A stretch of DNA of 64,000 nt from Hyphomicrobiales bacterium. GTDB taxonomy: Bacteria > Pseudomonadota > Alphaproteobacteria > Rhizobiales > Beijerinckiaceae. The notes beneath the pieces were generated by a model. That model searched no databases. It was not told the origin of the DNA and saw only the letters and a program-made list of their open reading frames with translations. The position numbers and the translations under genes are program-made. Every line of letters begins with the position of its first letter. The first letter of the stretch is position 1. The DNA is taken from contig JAQGKD010000096.1 of NCBI GenBank assembly GCA_028290285.1, positions 124,001-188,000 on the forward strand. Reading direction: 5' to 3'. Below, piece after piece: positions 52,801 through 60,412 of the stretch.

Positions 52801-53277
52801 CACGCGATCACGCGCCAGAGCCGCGATCTCGGCGATGCGCTGCGAGTGGTCGGCTCCAGGTGCCGCCGCCTCGCCCGAACAGCTCGGCAGGATGGCGAGC
52901 TGCAAGCCCTCCGCATGATCGCCGAGATCCTCGAACATCAGGCGGCAATCGCCCTTTTCCGCGCGCAGATTGCCGCGCGTGAGAAGGCGCGAGAGGCGGC
53001 CATAGGCGGCGCGGTCGCGCGGATAGGCGAGAATGTCGGGCGTGCCGTCGCAGAACACGAGCCGCGCGCCGGTGACGACACGCAGGCCCTTCGCCAGCGC
53101 CTCGTTCTCGCGCGCATAGACATGGGCGCGCACGACGCCCGCCAGCGAATTGCGATCCGCGATGCCGATGCCCGTGAGCCCAAGCTCCATCGCCTGCGCC
53201 ACCATCTCCTCGGGATGCGACGCGCCGCGCAGGAAGGTGAAATTGCTGGTCACCGCGAATTCGGCGTAGGCACTCAC
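49891..53277 (-). CDS. dnaE2: error-prone DNA polymerase (DnaE2/ImuC)
   Basis: Translesion polymerase of the C family, the catalytic member of the ImuABC mutasome. 1128 residues from the GTG at 53277, which overlaps the imuB stop as GTGA. N-terminal PHP domain ([20 protein letters not shown]), polymerase core with [20 protein letters not shown] and [15 protein letters not shown] (catalytic Asp pair), and a C-terminal OB fold. Part of an operon with imuA and imuB under a LexA box. Confidence 0.96.
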   Translation of the reverse strand: [1128 protein letters not shown]

Positions 53278-54887
53278 GCAAACAACCCATGCACATACCA
53301 GCGCGGACGCGGCGTCTCGCTGCCATAGAGCCCTTCGCGAAACAGCCAGAAGCGATGTCCCTGCACATCCTCGACGCGGAAATAATCGCGGGTGAGCGCG
53401 GAGGCCTCCTGCCGCCACCATTCGGGTGCGATCCGCTCTGGTCCTTCGATGGCCGCGACCTCATGCGTCAGCCGCCGCCAGCGAAAGCGCAAGGGCGGAC
53501 CATCGGGCACCGAGGCGATGGCCTCCACGGGTTCGGGCCGTTCGAACAGGCGAATGGGACGGTCCGGCGTCTCGCTTGCCGGGGATTCGAAGCTCGCTTT
53601 CGCGGCAGCGCGCGTGCGCAGTTCGGCGGCTGGCACGGCCAGCACGGCATGTTCGGGCAGATGCGTATCCTGCGCGATCAGCCGCAACACCCGCCGCGTG
53701 CCGAGCCGCGCGCCCAGACGGTCGACGAGATCGGCGAGATATTCGGCGCGCTCGCCATCCGAAAAGTCAAAATCGTTCTGTGAGGGGGAGATGGCGCGCC
53801 GCTGCGCCAGCACGTTCTGCGTGGGATCGAGCAACTCGACTTCGGTCGCCGCCAGGCGGATCAGGTCGAAGCCATAGCCGATGTCGAGCGGGTCCTCGTC
53901 GCGCGTCTTGCCGGCGGCCTCCAGCCTTTCGCGAAACAGCCGCGCGAGCGCCTTCGGGTCGCGCGTCGGCCTGCTGGTGCCCGCATGAATGTGGCGTACC
54001 GCGCCATCGACGCGAAACAGGGTGGCGCAGAGCCGCCGCGCCCCCTCGCCATGGCGCTCGAGCATCAGGCAAAGCTCCTGCGCCAGCGAGCCGATGGTCA
54101 GCTCGATCTGTTCGCGCGTGCCGACACCTTCAGCGAAACGTCGCTCGATCATATAGGCGGGCGCCTCGAAGCGCGGCGAGATGGCGCTGCGCGACAGGCC
54201 CAGCATGGCGTCGAGCGTCGCGAAGACTTTTGGCCCGAATCGCGCCGCGATGGGCGCGCGCGGGCGCATGTGGATATCGCCGATCTGCTTCAGCCCCGCG
54301 CGCCCGAGCGCTGCCACCGTCTCAGGATCGAGCCGCAGGGCCGCGACGGGCAGGTGCGAGATGAGTCGCAACAGGCGCTTGTCTTCCTGTGCGGGAGGCG
54401 CGATGCGCGTCGTGTCGAACCGCGCCAGAGCCCAGGCGGCCTCGGGCGAGGAGGCGATGGCGCAAAGGCCGGTGATGCCCTGTCGCGCCAGCTTCTGTTC
54501 GATCTCGCGGGCGAGCGCGGCCTCGCCGCCGAACAGATGCGTGACGCCGGTGATGTCGAGCATGGCGCCGTCGGGCGCGTCGAGCGCCGCAAGCGGGGTG
54601 AAGCGGCGGCACCAGTCGGCGACAGCCGCCAGCCGAGCGTCATATACAGCGGGATCGTGTTCGACAGCATCGAGATCGGGCGCGATGGCGCGGGCATCCG
54701 CCAGCGACTGGCCGGGCGCTAGCCCCAGCCGCCGCGCCGCGCCGTCGACGGCCACCAGCCTGTGTGCGCCCTTGGCCTTGGCGAAAGCTGCGCGCGGGGC
54801 TGCGAGATCAGGCGCTTTGCGCGGGCCGGTCTCTAAAGCCAGATGTGGCAGGAAGAGCGAGAGATAGCGCGTCCCGGAAGAAACCAT
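53274..54887 (-). CDS. imuB: ImuB, catalytically degenerate Y-family polymerase
   Basis: 537 residues. Y-family polymerase fold (RYLSLFLPHLALETG start; DGAMLDITGVTHLFGGE) lacking the acidic triad: the expected Asp in the first motif and the DE pair of SxDE are absent, as is known for ImuB. It bridges DnaE2 with ImuA and the beta clamp. The start at 54887 overlaps imuA by 80 bp, unusually long but in keeping with the family N-terminus. Confidence 0.9.
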   Translation of the reverse strand: MVSSGTRYLSLFLPHLALETGPRKAPDLAAPRAAFAKAKGAHRLVAVDGAARRLGLAPGQSLADARAIAPDLDAVEHDPAVYDARLAAVADWCRRFTPLAALDAPDGAMLDITGVTHLFGGEAALAREIEQKLARQGITGLCAIASSPEAAWALARFDTTRIAPPAQEDKRLLRLISHLPVAALRLDPETVAALGRAGLKQIGDIHMRPRAPIAARFGPKVFATLDAMLGLSRSAISPRFEAPAYMIERRFAEGVGTREQIELTIGSLAQELCLMLERHGEGARRLCATLFRVDGAVRHIHAGTSRPTRDPKALARLFRERLEAAGKTRDEDPLDIGYGFDLIRLAATEVELLDPTQNVLAQRRAISPSQNDFDFSDGERAEYLADLVDRLGARLGTRRVLRLIAQDTHLPEHAVLAVPAAELRTRAAAKASFESPASETPDRPIRLFERPEPVEAIASVPDGPPLRFRWRRLTHEVAAIEGPERIAPEWWRQEASALTRDYFRVEDVQGHRFWLFREGLYGSETPRPRWYVHGLFA

Positions 54888-55668
54888 TCTCGTGTTCCCA
54901 GATGATCGTTCGAACCAGTTCCGTATCGAGGCCACGCAGGCGGCCTGCCTCCACCCCGGGTTTGGCGAAACGCACGCCCCAATGCGCAGGGCCCGGCACC
55001 GCGCGGGTCGTTGGAACCGCGCGGGGTATCTGCGCTGGCATGACGGACGGGCGGCTCTGCACTTCGAAGCGCATGCGCGCGCCGTTCTGCGCCATCCCGC
55101 CGTGAAAGCTCGCGGGTGGATGGATGAGGATGACCGGCGTGCCGCTGGTGCGCGCCGCCTGCGTGATGCGCCGCGCCGCCACCAGGTCGAACAGTTTTCC
55201 TGCGCCCCGGATATCGGCTACCACGGCGGCGTTGCCCTTGCAGCGCGCGGCCTCCTCCAGCGCCCAGAGGAGATCGGGGCCGGTCGAGGTGCGCACGAAA
55301 ACGAGCCGCCCGGGATCGAGCCCATGGCGCGCCAGCCCCGGCCCATAAGGCGAGCCGTTCTCATGGGCCGAAAACTCGTCGCTCACCCACACGATGGCGC
55401 CGGGAGCCTCGGCGGCGAACCGTGTGACAAGCCCCAGCGCAAAGCCGCAGGCGGCTGCCAGATCGCTCATGCGCGAGGGCGCGACCTCATAGAGCGCGCC
55501 CGTGGCGAGCCCGCCGAGAGCCCGGTCGAAGGAGAAGGCGCTGTGGCCGGCCCTCCCCATGGCAATGCTGCGCACGCCCGCCGCCGCGACCCCACCGCCG
55601 GCCTGTTCGATGCCGGCAATGGCTTCGCGCAAAAAGCGAACCCGCTCCGAACTGTCGTGTGCCGACAT
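54808..55668 (-). CDS. imuA: ImuA, RecA-like mutasome component
   Basis: 286 residues. SulA/RecA-like fold with GALYEVAPSRMSDLAAACGF, IVWVSDEFSAHENGSPYGPG and LLWALEEAARCKGNAAVVAD. In the cassette it helps RecA-dependent activation of mutagenesis. ATG at 55668 with an AGAGGGGACC ribosome-binding site. First gene of imuA-imuB-dnaE2; a LexA box lies 16 bp upstream. Confidence 0.9.
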   Translation of the reverse strand: MSAHDSSERVRFLREAIAGIEQAGGGVAAAGVRSIAMGRAGHSAFSFDRALGGLATGALYEVAPSRMSDLAAACGFALGLVTRFAAEAPGAIVWVSDEFSAHENGSPYGPGLARHGLDPGRLVFVRTSTGPDLLWALEEAARCKGNAAVVADIRGAGKLFDLVAARRITQAARTSGTPVILIHPPASFHGGMAQNGARMRFEVQSRPSVMPAQIPRAVPTTRAVPGPAHWGVRFAKPGVEAGRLRGLDTELVRTIIWEHENGFFRDALSLALPATSGFRDRPAQSA

Positions 55669-55683
55669 CGGTCCCCTCTTTCT

Positions 55684-55698
55684 GTTCCTGTTATGTTC
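55684..55698. promoter_or_regulatory. LexA box of the imuA-imuB-dnaE2 operon
   Basis: GTTCCTGTTATGTTC on the plus strand, GAAC-N7-GAAC on the coding strand, exactly the alphaproteobacterial LexA consensus. TATAGA at 55699-55704 (minus strand) lies directly upstream and would serve as the -10, so LexA would cover the transcription start. The operon is a known SOS target in alphaproteobacteria, which raises confidence. Confidence 0.88.
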
Positions 55699-55785
55699 TC
55701 TATAGATTCCCGGGCCGGGGCGGAGAGTCAAGCGCTGAGTCGGGGGAGGGGGGAGGATGGGCAAGGTGGTAAACGCCGCCGTTGC

Positions 55786-55868
55786 CGTCCTTGCAAGCGA
55801 AGCCAAGCAATCCAGAGCGGTCTCGCGGCTTCTGGATCGCCGCGTCGCTGCGCTCCTCGCAATGACGA
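55786..55868. repeat. dispersed palindromic intergenic repeat, copy 3 (degenerate)
   Basis: Shares AAGCGAAGCCAAGCAATCCAG and CTGGATCGCCGCGTCGCTGC with copies 1 and 2 and ends CTCGCAATGACG. As in copy 1, the two arms form an imperfect inverted repeat of about 83 bp. It lies next to a RIME-like element. Confidence 0.6.
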
Positions 55869-55901
55869 TGCACTATTTTGCAAACAGACCAACGCGGCCC
55901 G

Positions 55902-56021
55902 CTTCTCCCGGTGGGAGAAGCTGTCGGCGGAGCCGGCGGATGAGGGGTTACGCTCCCTGTTCGGAGAGTCCGAAACCCCTCATCCGGCCGTTCCACGGCC
56001 ACCTTCTCCCACTGGGAGAAG
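55902..56021 (+). repeat. RIME-like 120-bp repeat, copy A
   Basis: Each end is a 19-bp near-palindrome built from CTTCTCCC and GGGAGAAG. Inside, GATGAGGGGTTACG and CGAAACCCCTCATC form a second inverted pair. Length and layout match copy B at 62826-62945, which is in the opposite orientation. Two nested palindromes are the hallmark of rhizobial intergenic mosaic elements (RIME1, about 106 bp). Confidence 0.85.
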
Positions 56022-56037
56022 GGCTTCGCGCCCCAGC

Positions 56038-57357
56038 CTACAAAAACTGCAATGCACGCGGCTCCTTGCCGCGCAAAGCCTGTGCGAATTCCACGGCGGC
56101 GAACAGTCCGCCCGCCACGAAGATGCGCAATCCGCGCTCGCGGGCAATATCGACCGAGCGCTGCGCGGCGGCGGCGATGTCGGGCTCAACATCAATCTCG
56201 GCCTCGCCGGGCAGATCGCGCAGCAGCCCAGCAACTTCTTGCGCATCACGTCCCTTGTGATGCGCCTGCGTGCACAAGATGAATGGGAAACGCGCTTTCA
56301 GAATGGCCAGCATATACGTGGCATTCTTGTCGGCGGACACGCCTGCAACAAGCAGCCAGTTCTCGTGCCCGAAGGCCTCGAACAGGCCATTCGCAGCTTG
56401 CTCGATCGCATCGGGTGAATGCCCCACGTCGATGACGACGAGCGGATCATGCGCGATCGTCTCCAGCCGTCCCGGCCATTGTGTCGCTGCAAGCCCGTCC
56501 CGCAGGGCTTTCTCGAACATGGCCGGTGTTACCGCGTGATGCGACCTGGAGAGCCAGGCGCCAAGGGCGAGCGCGGCGCAGGCCGCGTTTCCAGCCTGAA
56601 AGCGCCCCTGCAACGGCGTGACGAGATCGGTGAAATCCATGAAGGACGTGTGAAGCGAAAAGCGCATGTGCAGTGGGCCGATTTGCACATCCGACACCTC
56701 CGCATCACGCCCGATGAACAATGGCCTGATGTCGCGCAAGCGTACGTAGGTAGAAAGAAGCTCCTGCAGCGGAAGCAGGTTCTCGCCATGCACGATGGTG
56801 CCTCCCGCAGCGCAGGCGTCCGACTTGTCGAGCGCGATCAGGTCGAGCTGCGATCCCAGCAACGCCGTATGTTCGAGATCGATGGAGGCAAGCACCGTGA
56901 CGGACGCGCGCACGAGCCGCGTCGCATCGAGCCGCCCGCCGATGCCGGCCTCGAAGACGCAGAGGTCCGCATCCCGCCGCTGGAACCACAGCGCGGCAGC
57001 GACGAATTGCGCCTCGAAAGCGCCGAACGTGCCGTGGCAGAAGCGGCCTTCCAGCGCCCGCACCTCCGCGGAGACATCGCGCGCCAGCGCCTGCATTGCG
57101 TCATCGCCGATCTCGCACCAGTCCAGGCGGAAGCGTTCGTTGATCCGCAGCAGATGCGGCGAGGTGAACGTGCCCACCCGCAAGCCCGCGCGCATCGCGA
57201 TATGGCTGAGGAAAGCACAGGTGCTGCCCTTGCCGTTCGAGCCCGTGACGACGATGGAGCGTGCGGCGAGACGTGCGCGATCCACGCCGCAGGCGTCGAG
57301 CAAGGCATCGACGCGGGCTAGGCTGATGCCACGTCCGAATTTGGGCAGGTCAAACAT
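56038..57357 (-). CDS. FolC-like Mur ligase paired with an ATP-grasp ligase
   Basis: 439 residues. P-loop GSNGKGST at 39-46, SPHLLRINERFRLD near 66-79, and EAGIGGRLDATR at 136-147 are Mur ligase/FolC motifs. Two normally conserved folate-enzyme features differ: the EKAGI stretch is LDKSDA near 176-181, and the C-terminal DGAHN is DVGHS at 310-314. The start overlaps the ATP-grasp stop by 8 bp, implying coupled synthesis. It may be a divergent folylpolyglutamate synthase, but the partner suggests a peptide or cyanophycin-like ligase. Substrate unknown. Confidence 0.85.
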   Translation of the reverse strand: MFDLPKFGRGISLARVDALLDACGVDRARLAARSIVVTGSNGKGSTCAFLSHIAMRAGLRVGTFTSPHLLRINERFRLDWCEIGDDAMQALARDVSAEVRALEGRFCHGTFGAFEAQFVAAALWFQRRDADLCVFEAGIGGRLDATRLVRASVTVLASIDLEHTALLGSQLDLIALDKSDACAAGGTIVHGENLLPLQELLSTYVRLRDIRPLFIGRDAEVSDVQIGPLHMRFSLHTSFMDFTDLVTPLQGRFQAGNAACAALALGAWLSRSHHAVTPAMFEKALRDGLAATQWPGRLETIAHDPLVVIDVGHSPDAIEQAANGLFEAFGHENWLLVAGVSADKNATYMLAILKARFPFILCTQAHHKGRDAQEVAGLLRDLPGEAEIDVEPDIAAAAQRSVDIARERGLRIFVAGGLFAAVEFAQALRGKEPRALQFL

Positions 57358-58345
57358 GGTCGATCAGCCCCATGCGCGTGAAAACTTCGCCCCAGAGCCG
57401 TAGGATCACATCCTCACGGCCCAGCGCTTCCAGACTGAAGATCGCAGGATTGCCATTGATCTCGATGATGCGCGTGGCGTCGCTCGTTACCATCACATCC
57501 ACGCCCGCGACGCGCAGGCCGACGGCCTCGCGCGCGGCACGGGCGAGACGAAGCACGTCAGGCGGCGCATCGTCGACGAGCCGCACGGATGCGCCCGCGC
57601 TCGCATTGCGGCGGTCGTCCAGCGTCACCGTTTCGCCCGAAGACAGAACGGTGGACGCGTCTCGCGATGCCGGCAGTGCGGACGGCGAAAGTCCGGCAGC
57701 GATCTGCCGGGCCGCAAGCACCTCATGCAAGGCGCCCAAGCTCCGCACCCCATCGCCGCGCAGCACGGCAGCGAAGCGCTGCATGACGAAAATGACCTCG
57801 CCATCGACGAGAAACACGCGATATTCCTCGCCCTCGAACACGTCCTGGATGAGGATCGCGTCATGCATGCGACCCACGCGGGCGAGCCAATCCTCGAAAC
57901 CCTCGTTACTGGAGATGCGCTCCGCAAAATCGCCGCGCGATCCCGCCAGCGGCTTGCAGAACGCCGTGTAGCCACGCGCCTGCATGAGTGTCCGCGCGTC
58001 CTCGATTTCGTGACCCGGCCGGCGCAGGTTCTTCATGCGCGCATTGAGGAAGAAAGCCTCGCCGCCGAGATTGGCGACGCCCTGCGCATCCAGCGCGAGT
58101 CCTGTAAAATGCTTGTCGGTTGCGATGGCCATGGCCGACGCGCTGTTGGGCGGGTAGACGCAGGTGCGCCCCGTCGTCGCAATGACGCAGCCCCGGGGCC
58201 CCTCGCCGATTCGCACGAGCGTCCCGCCATCGCCGTCGAGCGCGGCGAAGGGAACGCCATGATGTGCGCAGGCGCTCTCCAGATAGAGCGCCTGGTCGGG
58301 GTAGGGCATCGGCTTGCCGGCGCGCAGGTCGCGGATCGACGTCAC
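57350..58345 (-). CDS. CphA/GshAB-like ATP-grasp ligase
   Basis: 331 residues. ATP-grasp features in order: SAMAIATDKHFTG near 70-82, FCKPLAGSRG at 129-138, FEGEEYRVFLVDGEVIF at 170-186, NASAGASVRL at 247-256 (compare NLSTGG in cyanophycin synthetase and GshAB), GVDVMV at 281-286 and IEINGNPAIF at 294-303, with metal ligands in the last. GTG start. Such enzymes form amide bonds through an acyl phosphate. The gene precedes and overlaps the FolC-like gene. Upstream, the SDR gene is divergent. Confidence 0.85.
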   Translation of the reverse strand: MTSIRDLRAGKPMPYPDQALYLESACAHHGVPFAALDGDGGTLVRIGEGPRGCVIATTGRTCVYPPNSASAMAIATDKHFTGLALDAQGVANLGGEAFFLNARMKNLRRPGHEIEDARTLMQARGYTAFCKPLAGSRGDFAERISSNEGFEDWLARVGRMHDAILIQDVFEGEEYRVFLVDGEVIFVMQRFAAVLRGDGVRSLGALHEVLAARQIAAGLSPSALPASRDASTVLSSGETVTLDDRRNASAGASVRLVDDAPPDVLRLARAAREAVGLRVAGVDVMVTSDATRIIEINGNPAIFSLEALGREDVILRLWGEVFTRMGLIDHV

Positions 58346-58485
58346 GTTCTCATCCTCGAGGGTCCGCCCGCTTATAGCGGAGCCAGGCGGCGCGGGGAAA
58401 GGGATTGGCCGAGCCGCCTGCCATCGGTTAGAGTTTGGCCGATAACAGCCGCCCGGAGAGGCGTGGATTTGAGGGAGGGTTCGCC

Positions 58486-59340
58486 TTGGCGAGCGAAGAC
58501 GGCGCCATACGTAAGATCAGGCTCGAGGGCCGCGTCGCCATCGTCACGGGCGCGGCTCGGGGAATCGGGCGCACCATCGCCCATGCACTGTCCCGCGCCG
58601 GCGCGGATGTCCTCTATGCCGATATCGATGGCGGCGCGACGGGCCTCGCCACTTGCGATGTCGCGGGACAGCGCGGCTGCGGCCGCGTGCTCGGCGTCAC
58701 CTGCGACATCACCCGCCGCGACGATTGCAAGCGCACCGTGGACGAGGCCGTGCGCCTGTTCGGGCGGCTCGACATTCTCGTCAACAATGCGGGCAAAGGG
58801 CCGGTGCATCTTGAAAATGCACCCGGCACGAAGTCGCTGAAATTCTGGGAGGCAGACCCGGACGCGTGGCGCGACGTCATCACCACCAACGTGGTCGGCA
58901 CCTTCTTCATGTCGCATCACGCGGCCCCACATCTCATCGAGGCGGGTGCGAGCGGACGCATTATCAACGTGACGACGAGCCTCGCCACCATGCAGCGCAA
59001 GACCAACTCGCCCTACGGCGTCAGCAAGGTCGCCATCGAGGCGGAAACGCTGATCTGGTCGAAGGATCTGGAAGGCACCGGCGTCACCGTCAATACGGTC
59101 CTGCCGGGTGGCGCGACCGATACCGATTTCGTCAGCGCGCCGACGCGGCACGAAATGCGGGCCACCGGCCGCATGATCCTGCAGCCCGACATCATCGTGC
59201 CGCCGGTGCTCTGGCTTGCATCGGCGCACTCGGACGGTGTGACGGGCCAGCGCTTTGTCGGCAAGAACTGGGACGAGAGCCTCGGTTTCCGCGAGGCCGC
59301 GCAGGGTGCGCTTGAGAGGCCCGTGCTGCGCGAAGCCTGA
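58486..59340 (+). CDS. short-chain dehydrogenase/reductase
   Basis: About 284 residues. Rossmann motif VAIVTGAARGIGRTIAHAL, NNAG motif in ILVNNAGKGPV, and catalytic Tyr/Lys in YGVSKVAIEAE with the preceding Ser in NVTTSLATM. The TTG at 58486 has GGGAGGG at ideal spacing, better than the TTG at 58435. It is followed 31 bp later by a TTT-type binding protein, suggesting a catabolic unit. Substrate unknown. Confidence 0.87.
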   Translation: MASEDGAIRKIRLEGRVAIVTGAARGIGRTIAHALSRAGADVLYADIDGGATGLATCDVAGQRGCGRVLGVTCDITRRDDCKRTVDEAVRLFGRLDILVNNAGKGPVHLENAPGTKSLKFWEADPDAWRDVITTNVVGTFFMSHHAAPHLIEAGASGRIINVTTSLATMQRKTNSPYGVSKVAIEAETLIWSKDLEGTGVTVNTVLPGGATDTDFVSAPTRHEMRATGRMILQPDIIVPPVLWLASAHSDGVTGQRFVGKNWDESLGFREAAQGALERPVLREA

Positions 59341-59371
59341 ATCAAAATCGAAACCGCAACACGGAGGAAAC

Positions 59372-60406
59372 ATGTCTTATCGGATTTGGGCGGCGGGTTT
59401 GATGTCCGCATGCGTGTCGCTGGCCGCGATGCCCGTTCATGCGCAGCAATCGGTCGCGGATTTCTACGCCGGCAAGCGCATCACGGTGGTCGTCGGCTCC
59501 GAGACGGGCGGGGGTTACGACACCAATGCGCGTCTTCTCTCCCGGCACCTTGGCAAATATCTGCCCGGCAACCCGCAGATCATCGTGCAGAACATGCCCG
59601 GCGCCGGCTCCATCGTCGCCACCAATTATCTCTGCAATGTCGCGCCGAAGGACGGCACCTTTCTCGGCATGGTCCAGCGCGGCATGCTGATGGCCAAGCT
59701 CACCCAGCAGAATGGCGTGCAGTTCGATCCGGAGAAAATCAACTGGCTCGGCAATATGTCTTCGGAAGCCTCGCTCGTCGTCGCCTGGCACACCGCGCCC
59801 CAGAAGAAGACGCAGGATCTCTTCACGAGCGAAATGGTCGTGGGTGGCGCGGGTGCCACGGCGGACACGGAATCGACCCCGCGTCTGCTCAACGCGACCA
59901 TAGGCACGAAATTCAAGATCATCCCCGGCTACAAGGGCTCTTCGAGCCTGCTGCTGTCGATCGAGAACGGTGAATTGCAGGGCATCGCCGATTGGGCCTG
60001 GCCCAACATCAAGTCACGCCGCCCCGATTTCCTGCGCGACAAGAAGATCACGCTGCTGCTCCAGAACGGTCTTCAGAAAGAGGCAGACCTGCCCGACGTG
60101 CCGCTGGCGCTCGACTATGCGAAGACGCCCGAGGATCGCAAGGTTCTCGAACTCTATTACGCGCAGAAGAACGTCGCGCGCCCGCTCATGGCCCCGCCAG
60201 GCGTGCCCGCCGACCGTGTGGCCGCTCTGCGGACGGCATTTGAAAAGATGTCGGTCGATCCGGAATTTCTCGACGATGCGAAAAAGTCCGGCCTCGATGT
60301 CGATCCGATGAACGGCGCAGCGGTCGACAAGATCATGGCGCTCATCGCCTCGACCCCGCCAGCCATCGCCAAGCGGCTGGCTGATGCGATCACGCCGCCC
60401 CAGTAA
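59372..60406 (+). CDS. tripartite tricarboxylate transporter-type substrate-binding protein
   Basis: 344 residues. Signal peptide (GLMSACVSLAAMPVHAQ), then a TctC/Bug-like fold: YAGKRITVVVGSETGGGYDT, NPQIIVQNMPGAGSIVATNY, and MAPPGVPADRVAALRTAFEK. GGAGGAAA at 59363-59370 fixes the start. Such proteins bind carboxylates for TctAB permeases, yet no tctA or tctB is adjacent, so it may work with a distant permease or as a sensor. Cotranscribed with the SDR. Confidence 0.9.
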   Translation: MSYRIWAAGLMSACVSLAAMPVHAQQSVADFYAGKRITVVVGSETGGGYDTNARLLSRHLGKYLPGNPQIIVQNMPGAGSIVATNYLCNVAPKDGTFLGMVQRGMLMAKLTQQNGVQFDPEKINWLGNMSSEASLVVAWHTAPQKKTQDLFTSEMVVGGAGATADTESTPRLLNATIGTKFKIIPGYKGSSSLLLSIENGELQGIADWAWPNIKSRRPDFLRDKKITLLLQNGLQKEADLPDVPLALDYAKTPEDRKVLELYYAQKNVARPLMAPPGVPADRVAALRTAFEKMSVDPEFLDDAKKSGLDVDPMNGAAVDKIMALIASTPPAIAKRLADAITPPQ

Positions 60407-60412
60407 GGCCGC

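Larger units (their letters stand above)
55669..56037. other. 369-bp intergenic region with SOS promoter and two repeats
   Basis: Between imuA and the FolC-like gene, both on the minus strand. The imuA end holds the LexA box and a TATAGA. The rest is occupied by a degenerate copy of the dispersed palindrome and a complete 120-bp RIME-like element that ends 17 bp before the FolC-like stop. No ORF of note. Confidence 0.7.
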
